A stretch of DNA of 64,000 bases from Parafrigoribacterium_A sp035571875 (GTDB lineage Bacteria; Actinomycetota; Actinomycetes; Actinomycetales; Microbacteriaceae). The notes beneath the pieces were generated by a model. The model ran no database searches. It saw nothing but the letters and a program-made list of their open reading frames with translations, and had not been told where the DNA came from. The stretch's first letter is position 1, and each line of letters begins with the position of its first letter. Below are positions 1-6,920 of this stretch, piece by piece. The stretch lies in assembly GCA_035571875.1 (NCBI GenBank), contig DATNBR010000065.1, positions 4,166 to 68,165 of the forward strand, read 5' to 3'. The position numbers and the translations under genes are program-made.

Positions 1-1297
1 GCGTGAGGTGCGGCGAGATCGAGGCGAGTTCCTCATCGGACGGATCGTTCAACTCGACGCCGCGCTCCTCACAGAAGCTCACGAGCGCGCCGCTGATCTC
101 GTGTGCCTCGCGGAAGGGAACGCCCTGTGTGACCAGCCATTCGGCCACGTCCGTGGCCAGGGAGAAGCCCTGCGGCGCGAGCTCGGCCATCCGTTCGGTG
201 TTGAAGCGAAGCGTCGCAATCATGCCGGTGAACGCGGGAAGCAGCACCTCGAGGGTGGTCACCGAGTCGAAGACCGGCTCCTTGTCTTCCTGGAGGTCGC
301 GGTTGTACGCGAGCGGCAGACCCTTGAGGGTTGCGAGCAGCCCGGTGAGGTTGCCGATGAGCCTGCCCGCCTTGCCTCGAGCGAGCTCGGCGATGTCGGG
401 GTTCTTCTTCTGCGGCATGATCGAGGACCCGGTCGAGTAGCCGTCGTCGAGGGTGACGAAGCCGAACTCTCGCGTGTTCCAGATGATCACGTCTTCGGCG
501 AGCCTCGAGACATCGACGCCGATGAGGGAGGTGATGAAGGCGAACTCAGCCACGACATCCCGACTCGCGGTCGCGTCGATCGAGTTCTCGGTCGGCCGAT
601 CGAGTCCGAGCTCGCGTGCGACGAGCGCGACATCGAGGCCGAGCGAGCTGCCGGCGAGCGCCCCGGCACCGTAGGGAGAGGCGGATGCGCGTGCGGACCA
701 GTCGCGCAGTCGCTCGAGGTCACGCACGAGCGGCCACGCGTGAGCGAGCAGGTGGTGGGCGAGCAGGATGGGCTGTGCGTGCTGGAGGTGCGTCCTCCCC
801 GGCATCGGGGCGTCGCCGTGGGCTTCCGCTTGTGCCGCGATGGCGTCGATCAGGTCGATGACCAGGCGAGCGATGGCGCGACCGTGGTCGAGCAGGTACA
901 GGCGGATGAGCGTGGCGATCTGGTCATTGCGGCTCCGACCGGCACGCAGCTTGCCTCCGAGCTCGGCGCCCGCCAGGTCGATGAGGAGGCGCTCGAGCGC
1001 CGCGTGTACGTCTTCGTCGGACTCCAGCGCTTCTACGCTGCCCTCCTCGACGGCGGCGCGCAGCTTGTCTAGAGCCGCGGTCATGCCGGAGAACTCGTCG
1101 GGCGTGAGGTAGCCCGCTTCGGCAAGCGCCTTGGCGTGAGCAAGGGATCCCGCGATGTCGTAGGGCGCAAGCTGCCAGTCGAACTGGGTCGACTTGCTGA
1201 GGCGCGAGAGCTCCGGTGATGGGCCGCTGCTGAAGCGACCGCCCCAGAGGGCGCCCTGAGCGGTCTCACCGACGGCGCCGTGCTTTTTCAGTGCCAT
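1..1297 (-). CDS. argH: Argininosuccinate lyase (3' end off the window)
   Basis: Last step of arginine synthesis: cleaves argininosuccinate to arginine and fumarate in the cytosol. The reading frame starts at an ATG (1297) behind GGAG and reads MALKKHGAVGE, with the family start ALWGGRFSSGPSPE soon after. The signature GSSIMPQKKNPD, containing the flexible catalytic-serine loop, is encoded near positions 375-420. 432 codons are visible; the family runs to about 460-480, so only the C-terminal tail is missing at the left edge. It follows argF by 48 bases, with no argR or argG between them. Same strand as the rest of the arginine operon. Confidence 0.96.
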   Translation of the reverse strand, partial: MALKKHGAVGETAQGALWGGRFSSGPSPELSRLSKSTQFDWQLAPYDIAGSLAHAKALAEAGYLTPDEFSGMTAALDKLRAAVEEGSVEALESDEDVHAALERLLIDLAGAELGGKLRAGRSRNDQIATLIRLYLLDHGRAIARLVIDLIDAIAAQAEAHGDAPMPGRTHLQHAQPILLAHHLLAHAWPLVRDLERLRDWSARASASPYGAGALAGSSLGLDVALVARELGLDRPTENSIDATASRDVVAEFAFITSLIGVDVSRLAEDVIIWNTREFGFVTLDDGYSTGSSIMPQKKNPDIAELARGKAGRLIGNLTGLLATLKGLPLAYNRDLQEDKEPVFDSVTTLEVLLPAFTGMIATLRFNTERMAELAPQGFSLATDVAEWLVTQGVPFREAHEISGALVSFCEERGVELNDPSDEELASISPHLT

Positions 1298-1320
1298 CTG
1301 TTACTCCTTCGGTTGGGGGG

Positions 1321-1339
1321 ATCTCGACAAGCTCGATCA
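1321..1339. repeat. Short dispersed repeat in the argF-argH gap
   Basis: The reverse complement, GATCGAGCTTGTCGAGATC, matches 16 of 19 bases of GGTCGAGCCTGTCGAGACC at 49763-49781. It fills much of the 48-base argF-argH gap. From memory, such TCGAG-N4-TCGAG elements are common between genes in Microbacteriaceae. Function unknown. Confidence 0.45.
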
Positions 1340-1345
1340 GCGGGT

Positions 1346-2269
1346 CTACTGCTGTCTGAGCAGCCAGACCAACAGCGCCTTCTGGGCGTGCAATCGATTC
1401 TCCGCCTCATCCCAGATGACACTCTGCGGCCCGTCGATGACCTCGGCGGTCACCTCGTAGCCGCGATCCGCTGGTAGGCAATGCAGAAACAGCGCGTCGG
1501 GCTTGGCGAGCGCCATGAGCTCGGCGTCGACCCGGTACTGGGCGAGATCGACGAGGCGCTGCGCCTTCTCGCTCTCCTTGCCCATCGAGACCCAGGTGTC
1601 GGTGACAACAACGTCCGCCCCGGCCACCGCCTCGACCGCATCGGTGTAGATCGCGATGGAACCGCCGGTGGTCTCGGCAATCGCGTCGGCATCCGCGATC
1701 ACCGAGTCCTTGGGCAGGTAGTCCACAGGGCACGCGATGCGCACGTGCATGCCCGCGGTCGCGCCCGCGAGCAGGTAGGAGTGCACCATATTGTCGGCGC
1801 CATCCCCGACGAAGGTGAGCGTCTGGCCAGCGAGATCGCCGCGGTGTTCGCGAATGGTCAACAGATCGGCGAGCAACTGGCAGGGGTGGAAGTCATCGGA
1901 GAGTCCGTTGATGACAGGAACCTTCGTGCCCTCGGCCATCTCTTCGAGCCCGGCCTGGCCGAAGGTGCGCCATACAATCGCGGCGACCTGTCGCTCGAGC
2001 ACTCGAGCCGTGTCTCGCGCCGTCTCCTTGCCACCGAGCTGGCTGTTCGCCGTGCTGATGATGAGCGGAATGCCCCCGAGCTCAGCGATACCGACCGCGA
2101 ACGAGACGCGCGTGCGCGTCGACGACTTGTCGAAGATCACGGCGACGGTCTGCGGCCCGATGAGCGGGCGGGCGGAGAAGCGGTCCTTCTTCAGCTGAAC
2201 CGCGATGTCGAGCACCTCCGCCTGTTCTGCCGGGCTGAGATCGTCGTCGCGCAGAAAGTGGCGGGTCAT
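1346..2269 (-). CDS. argF: Ornithine carbamoyltransferase
   Basis: Joins ornithine and carbamoyl phosphate to give citrulline. 307 residues, the normal length. The carbamoyl-phosphate loop STRTR is at residues 50-54, HPCQ at 128-131, the ornithine loop DxxxSMG at 224-230 and HCLP at 263-266, so all catalytic motifs are intact. The ATG overlaps the argD stop by four bases (ATGA), which implies translational coupling. Sixth enzyme in pathway order but fifth gene in the operon. Confidence 0.97.
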   Translation of the reverse strand: MTRHFLRDDDLSPAEQAEVLDIAVQLKKDRFSARPLIGPQTVAVIFDKSSTRTRVSFAVGIAELGGIPLIISTANSQLGGKETARDTARVLERQVAAIVWRTFGQAGLEEMAEGTKVPVINGLSDDFHPCQLLADLLTIREHRGDLAGQTLTFVGDGADNMVHSYLLAGATAGMHVRIACPVDYLPKDSVIADADAIAETTGGSIAIYTDAVEAVAGADVVVTDTWVSMGKESEKAQRLVDLAQYRVDAELMALAKPDALFLHCLPADRGYEVTAEVIDGPQSVIWDEAENRLHAQKALLVWLLRQQ

Positions 2270-3489
2270 GCAATTGCCTCCAGGGCCTGGGTGAAAAGAG
2301 TGCGGAATTCGGCGATTTCGGCGTCGCCGACGATGAGCGGCGGTGCTATCCGGATGCTCGAATCGTTGGGTGCGTTGATGATCAGCCCGAGTTTCAGAGC
2401 CTCGTCCGCGAGCGGATGCCCGAGCGGCTTGGCGAGGCCGAGCCCGATGAGCAGTCCCTCGCCTCGAATCTCGGTGATGAGCGGTGACCCGATCGAGCCG
2501 ATCAGCTCGCGCAATTGCTCGCCGCGCCTCGCCGCGTTCTCGATGAGTCCGGCTCGCTCGATCTCGCCGAGCACGGCATTGCCCGCGGCGGTAGCGAGAG
2601 GGTTGCCGCCGAAGGTACTCCCGTGCTGTCCGGGTAGGAAGAGTTCCGAGGCGCCACCGAAGGTGACGAGAGCGCCGATCGGAACACCGCCGGCGATCCC
2701 CTTGGCCAGAGCCAGCGCATCCGGCACTATGCCGTGGCCCTGGAAGGCGAACCAGTTTCCCGTGCGGCCGACGCCGGTCTGAATCTCGTCGAGGATGAGC
2801 AGCGCCCCGTGCCTCGTGCAGAGTTCGCGGGCGCGCTGTAAATAGCCCTCGGGCAGGTCGTGCACGCCGGCCTCGCCCTTGATGGGTTCGATGAAGAGCG
2901 CCGCCACAGACTCGTCCATGGCCGCCTCGAGGGCCTCGATCGAGCTGTCGATGTGCTCGACGCCCGGCAACAGTGGTTCGAAGGCCTCGCGCAGGGTCGG
3001 CTTGCCGGTGAGCGAGAGCGCACCCATGGTTCGTCCGTGGAATGAGTTCCTGAGGCTCAGAATGCGCGGCCGGTGTCCACCCTGGTGATTGAGCCTCGCG
3101 AGCTTGACGCCGGCCTCGATCGCCTCCGCACCCGAGTTGCCGAAGAACACGCGACCGTCGTTGCCCGCACCGGTGAGGCGCAGCAGTCGTTCCGCGAGCT
3201 CCAGCTGAGGCGGGGTCGCGAAGTAATTGGAGACGTGCGCGAGGGTGGCGATCTGCGTGCGCACCGCATCCACCAGAACCGGATGCGCGTGGCCGAGGGA
3301 GTTCACGGCGATACCGGCCAGGAAGTCGAGGTAGCGCTTGCCGTCGGTGTCCCAGACGACGCAGCCCTCGCCACGTTCGAGCAGCGCGAGCGGCGTGCCG
3401 GAGGAGCCCATCATCGCGTCGCCGAATCGCTCGCGCCAGTTCTCCGTCGCGTCGGTGTCGACGGCGGGGACATGCGATTCGGTTATCAC
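2266..3489 (-). CDS. argD: Acetylornithine aminotransferase
   Basis: PLP enzyme that transaminates N-acetylglutamate semialdehyde to N-acetylornithine. The start is placed at a GTG whose first bases overlap the argB stop (GTGA); this gives 407 residues beginning (M)ITESHVPAV. The frame is open further upstream inside argB, but that part is Arg-rich shadow sequence. PLP-binding Asp in LILDEIQTGVGRTG (about 231-244) and the Schiff-base lysine in ALAKGIAGG (Lys263) are present. Class III aminotransferase fold. Confidence 0.96.
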   Translation of the reverse strand: MITESHVPAVDTDATENWRERFGDAMMGSSGTPLALLERGEGCVVWDTDGKRYLDFLAGIAVNSLGHAHPVLVDAVRTQIATLAHVSNYFATPPQLELAERLLRLTGAGNDGRVFFGNSGAEAIEAGVKLARLNHQGGHRPRILSLRNSFHGRTMGALSLTGKPTLREAFEPLLPGVEHIDSSIEALEAAMDESVAALFIEPIKGEAGVHDLPEGYLQRARELCTRHGALLILDEIQTGVGRTGNWFAFQGHGIVPDALALAKGIAGGVPIGALVTFGGASELFLPGQHGSTFGGNPLATAAGNAVLGEIERAGLIENAARRGEQLRELIGSIGSPLITEIRGEGLLIGLGLAKPLGHPLADEALKLGLIINAPNDSSIRIAPPLIVGDAEIAEFRTLFTQALEAIA

Positions 3490-4442
3490 TTCTCTGCTTT
3501 CACTGGTGGGGACGGGACTGGTTCGGTGTTGTCGGATTCGATCACTTCGGTGCCGATCACTTCGGTGCCGATCACGCTCGCACTGAAGGCCTCGAGAAGT
3601 ATCGAGTGCGGGATGCGCCCATCGATGACGGCGGCGGAGCCGACTCCCCCTCGCACGGCATCGAGACACGCCGTCATCTTCGGAATCATGCCGGACTCGA
3701 GGGACGGGATGAGGGCATCCAGTTCCGTGGCGGTGATGCGAGCGACGAGCGAATCGCGATTCGGCCAGTCGCTGTACAGCCCAGCCACGTCGGTGAGGAT
3801 GACGAGCCGCTGCGCTCCGAGTGCGATGGCCAGCGCGGATGCCGCCGAGTCGGCGTTCACGTTGAGCGAGTGTGCGGGATCGTCACGATCGGGCGCGATC
3901 GACGAGACGACGGGTATTCTTCCCGCGTCGAGCAGAGCGAGGACGACGGCGGGATTGACCTCCGCGACGTCGCCGACCTGCCCGAGGTCGACGTTCTCGC
4001 CGTCGACGATGGTGCCGCGCTTCTCGGCGCGAAAGAGTCCGTCGGTCTCTCCCGACAGGGCTTGCGCGAGCGGTGCCGATGGCGAGCTGTCGTTGAGCAG
4101 GCCGGTGAGTTCGTGCGCGACCTGGAGCGTCAGGACATCGCGTACGACCTCGAGGGCTTCCGGGGTCGTGATCCGCAGCCCTCCCCGGAACTCGCTCGCG
4201 ATGCCGCGGTGTTTCAGCTCGGCGGAGATCTGCGGTCCGCCGCCGTGCACGACGACGACGCGCACGCCCAGATGCCGAAGATAGACCATGTCTTCTGCGA
4301 AGGCACGCTTCAGCTCGTCGTCGACCATGGCGTTGCCGCCGAACTTCACGACCAGGACTCTGCCCTGGAGCCTCGCGATCCACGGTAGTGATTCGATGAG
4401 CGCCTCAGCCTTGGCTGCCAGCGCAGTGCTGTCGTCGCCCAT
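3486..4442 (-). CDS. argB: Acetylglutamate kinase
   Basis: Phosphorylates N-acetylglutamate, usually the arginine-inhibited step. 318 residues. KFGG (residue 33 on), VVHGGGPQ (about 63-70) and NVNADSAASALA are the standard nucleotide and substrate sites. The start overlaps the argJ stop by one base (TGATG). The family normally ends near residue 290-300. Here the tail carries VIGTE-VIGTE-VI from a 15-bp tandem repeat, followed by an acidic/proline tail, so the extreme C-terminus is variable sequence. Confidence 0.96.
   Translation of the reverse strand: MGDDSTALAAKAEALIESLPWIARLQGRVLVVKFGGNAMVDDELKRAFAEDMVYLRHLGVRVVVVHGGGPQISAELKHRGIASEFRGGLRITTPEALEVVRDVLTLQVAHELTGLLNDSSPSAPLAQALSGETDGLFRAEKRGTIVDGENVDLGQVGDVAEVNPAVVLALLDAGRIPVVSSIAPDRDDPAHSLNVNADSAASALAIALGAQRLVILTDVAGLYSDWPNRDSLVARITATELDALIPSLESGMIPKMTACLDAVRGGVGSAAVIDGRIPHSILLEAFSASVIGTEVIGTEVIESDNTEPVPSPPVKAEK
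3540..3575 (-). repeat. 15-bp tandem repeat inside argB
   Basis: The unit GATCACTTCGGTGCC (plus strand) occurs at 3540-3554 and 3555-3569, followed by a further GATCAC. It is in frame and encodes VIGTE twice plus VI near the ArgB C-terminus. Copy number can change without a frameshift. Confidence 0.85.
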
Positions 4443-5599
4443 CAGCTCGAGTACGCGCTGTTCTCGTGGACGTAGTCGTGGGTGAGGTCGTTGGTGCGGA
4501 TGACGGCCTCGGCGTCGCCCGACTTCAGGTCGATGAGCACGTGCACCGACCTGGGCGTCAGGTCAACCGACTCGCGCGGCTCGCCGGGTTCGCCCGAGCG
4601 GCAGACGCGCACGCCATTGATCGAGACATCGATGTCGTAGGGGTCGAACTGCGCGCTCGTCGTTCCGACGGCGGCGAGCACTCGGCCCCAGTTGGGATCA
4701 TTGCCGAACACCGCGGCCTTGAACAGGTTGTTCCTGGCCACCGCGCGGCCGACCTCGACGGCGTCGTCCTCGCTCGCGGCGTGGATGGTTTCGATCGAGA
4801 TATCGTGGCTGGCGCCCTCGGCGTCACCCTGCAGTTGCAGGGCGAGGTCGTCGCAGAGCTGGGTGAGCGCGGACTGGAACTCGTCGAGATCGGGGACGAT
4901 TCCGGATGCGCCACTGGCGAGGAGCGTCACCTGGTCGTTCGTCGACATGCAGCCATCGGAGTCGAGGCGGTCGAAGGTGACGCGAGTCGCCGCCCGCAGC
5001 GCCCGGTCGAGGTCTGCGGAACCCAGGTCGACATCCGTGGTGATGACGACGAGCATGGTGGCGAGTCCGGGTGCCAGCATGCCCGCACCCTTCGCCATTG
5101 CGCCGATCGACCAGCCATCGCGCTCGACGATCGCCTGCTTGCTATGTGTATCGGTCGTCATGATCGCGAGTGCGGCATCCTCGCCACCGCTCGTGGACAG
5201 GAGCGGCACGGCGCCTGCGACTCCGGCGAGCACCCGGTCGCGGAACTGCTGGTCGCCGCTGCCGATGAGTCCCGTGGAACAGACCAGGACGTCGCCGGAG
5301 GAGATGTCGAGTGCCTCGCCGACGGCCTCGGCCGTGGCGTGCGTGGTCTGAAAGCCGAAGCTGCCGGTGTAGCAGTTGGCCCCGCCGGAATTGAGCACGA
5401 TCGCCGAGACGACACCGTCGGAGATCACCTGTTCCGACCAGAGGATCGGGTTTGCCTTGGCCCGGTTGCTCGTGAACACGGCCGCCGCCGCCTGGCGTGG
5501 TCCGCGGTTCACCACGAGCGCGACGTCTTTGTTGCCGCTGGACTTGAGTCCTGCGGCAAAGCCGGCGGCCTCGAAGCCCTGCGCTCTCGTAACGCTCAT
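4442..5599 (-). CDS. argJ: Bifunctional glutamate N-acetyltransferase / ornithine acetyltransferase
   Basis: Recycles the acetyl group from N-acetylornithine to glutamate and, in bifunctional forms, also uses acetyl-CoA. 385 residues. KGAGMLAPGLATML at 170-183 is the self-cleavage site; the Ala180-Thr181 bond should be cut so that Thr181 becomes the nucleophile of the beta chain. ArgJ implies the cyclic acetyl pathway. The ATG overlaps the argC stop by four bases. Whether it can start the cycle with acetyl-CoA cannot be told from sequence alone. Confidence 0.96.
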   Translation of the reverse strand: MSVTRAQGFEAAGFAAGLKSSGNKDVALVVNRGPRQAAAAVFTSNRAKANPILWSEQVISDGVVSAIVLNSGGANCYTGSFGFQTTHATAEAVGEALDISSGDVLVCSTGLIGSGDQQFRDRVLAGVAGAVPLLSTSGGEDAALAIMTTDTHSKQAIVERDGWSIGAMAKGAGMLAPGLATMLVVITTDVDLGSADLDRALRAATRVTFDRLDSDGCMSTNDQVTLLASGASGIVPDLDEFQSALTQLCDDLALQLQGDAEGASHDISIETIHAASEDDAVEVGRAVARNNLFKAAVFGNDPNWGRVLAAVGTTSAQFDPYDIDVSINGVRVCRSGEPGEPRESVDLTPRSVHVLIDLKSGDAEAVIRTNDLTHDYVHENSAYSS

Positions 5600-6639
5600 G
5601 GTGCTACTCCATCCACGGGAAGACCGAGTGTCTCGGGCATGCCGAGCGCTAGGTTGGCGGACTGGATCGCCGCGCCCGCGGTGCCCTTGACGAGATTGTC
5701 GATGGCCGTGATCGTGACGACTCGACCCGCGGCCTCGTCGATGGCGAGTCCTATGAGCGCGATGTTGGCGCCGGTCACATCGCCGCTCTTCGGGAATTCG
5801 CCCGCTGGCAGGAGGTGCACGAATGGCTCGTTCGCGTACGCCTCTTCCCAGGCCGACCGAACCTGACTCGCGGTCACTCCCTCGGCGAGCCTCGCTGTGG
5901 AGGTGGCGAGAATACCCCTCGACGTCGGCACGAGGACCGGAGTGAACGAGATGGAGACGTTCGCACCTCCCGCGGCACCGAGGTTCTGCAGGATCTCGGG
6001 CACGTGACGGTGAATGCCGCCCACGGCATACGCCGAAGCAGAGCCGAGGATCTCGCTCGCAAGCAGTGAGGTCTTGAGGCTTCTGCCCGCACCCGAGGTT
6101 CCCACGGCGAGAACCGCCACGAGGTCGCTCGCCTCGATCACGCCGGCCCGGATGCCCGGTGCAAGCCCCAGCGTCACCGCAGTGACGTTGCAGCCCGGCA
6201 CCGCAACCCGCGTGGTGCCGAGGAGCACGTCGCGCTGCTTACCGCCTGTGACCACGAGTTCCGGCAGGCCATAACTCCAGGCCTCGTGATGGTCGCCGCC
6301 ATAGAACTTCGCCCAGTCGGTCGCGCTCGTGAGCCGGTGATCGGCGCCACAGTCGACGACGAGCGGCGTGGTCGCGAGGGCGTCGCTGAGGTTGCCCGAT
6401 GCGCCATGCGGAAGCGCGAGGAAGACGACGTCGTGACCCGCGAGCGTCTCGGGCGTCGTCACCTCGAGAGTGAGGTGGGCCAGGGAGCGGAGGTGCGGGT
6501 GCACCGCTGACAACCGCTGGCCCGCGTTCTGGTGCGCGGTGACGGTCGTCACCTCGAATTGAGGGTGGAGCGTGAGCAGCCGCAGGAGCTCGGCACCCGC
6601 GTAACCGCTGGCACCAGCCACGGCAACGGAGTAAGACAT
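5596..6639 (-). CDS. argC: N-acetyl-gamma-glutamyl-phosphate reductase
   Basis: NADPH-dependent reduction of N-acetylglutamyl phosphate. 347 residues. N-terminal Rossmann motif GASGYAGAE (9-17); catalytic cysteine in PGCNVTA (Cys150), where many relatives have PGCYPT. First gene of the arginine operon. The ATG lies four bases after the stop of a short Arg-rich frame (6644-6712), and the likely Shine-Dalgarno AAGG sits across that stop. This suggests coupling or attenuation. Confidence 0.96.
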   Translation of the reverse strand: MSYSVAVAGASGYAGAELLRLLTLHPQFEVTTVTAHQNAGQRLSAVHPHLRSLAHLTLEVTTPETLAGHDVVFLALPHGASGNLSDALATTPLVVDCGADHRLTSATDWAKFYGGDHHEAWSYGLPELVVTGGKQRDVLLGTTRVAVPGCNVTAVTLGLAPGIRAGVIEASDLVAVLAVGTSGAGRSLKTSLLASEILGSASAYAVGGIHRHVPEILQNLGAAGGANVSISFTPVLVPTSRGILATSTARLAEGVTASQVRSAWEEAYANEPFVHLLPAGEFPKSGDVTGANIALIGLAIDEAAGRVVTITAIDNLVKGTAGAAIQSANLALGMPETLGLPVDGVAP

Positions 6640-6643
6640 AGCG

Positions 6644-6712
6644 CTACCTTAGTGATCGATCGGACAGGGATCTTAGGCGGCGGCGGCGCGCTTTCTGCTG
6701 ACGATTCAGCAT
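6644..6712 (-). CDS. Candidate Arg-rich leader peptide before argC
   Basis: A 22-codon frame beginning MLNRQQKARRRR, with 8 Arg in 22 residues. It uses CGT, CGC x4, AGA, CGA and AGG, and ends at TAG four bases before the argC ATG. Its ATG lies between alternating GCTGA/TCAGC arms (6697-6727). There is no strong Shine-Dalgarno (only GAG about 10 bases upstream). The same frame is open upstream for about 60 further codons without a clear start. Arg-rich frames arise by chance in such DNA, so the case rests on position and structure. Confidence 0.4.
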   Translation of the reverse strand: MLNRQQKARRRRLRSLSDRSLR

Positions 6713-6727
6713 GCTGAGGGACTCAGC
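6697..6727. promoter_or_regulatory. Alternating inverted-repeat arms upstream of argC
   Basis: Plus strand reads GCTGA-CGAT-TCAGC-AT-GCTGA-GGGAC-TCAGC. Neighbouring arms can pair as two small hairpins (6697-6710 and 6713-6727), the middle two form the 12-bp palindrome TCAGCATGCTGA, and the outer two can pair with each other. It could be an RNA switch around the leader start codon or a repressor operator. It does not match the E. coli ARG box. Confidence 0.5.
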
Positions 6728-6846
6728 GACGCGGCGTCGCCCACGATCGGCGCGCGCGAGTGACCGGGCGGCGAAGCTCGCCGTGTCGCGTCCCGCGAAT
6801 GTCCATGTGAACGACCATACCTCCTCGCTGACCCGCTCCACTAATC

Positions 6847-6867
6847 CGACGCAGCAATCGTGCGTCG
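6847..6867 (-). terminator. Hairpin downstream of pheT
   Basis: Perfect 7-bp arms CGACGCA / TGCGTCG around a 7-base loop, 54 bases past the pheT stop. No clear T-run follows, so termination is only a guess. It could also lie in the argC leader. Confidence 0.35.
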
Positions 6868-6920
6868 TGTCGCAGCCCGAATGAGCCGCCATCGGCGGGG
6901 TTTCACGGCAAGAATCGTGG

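Noticed and set aside
6697..6727. Classical ARG box operator
   Set aside because: The arms lack the TGAAT-N4-ATTCA pattern and spacing of known ArgR sites.
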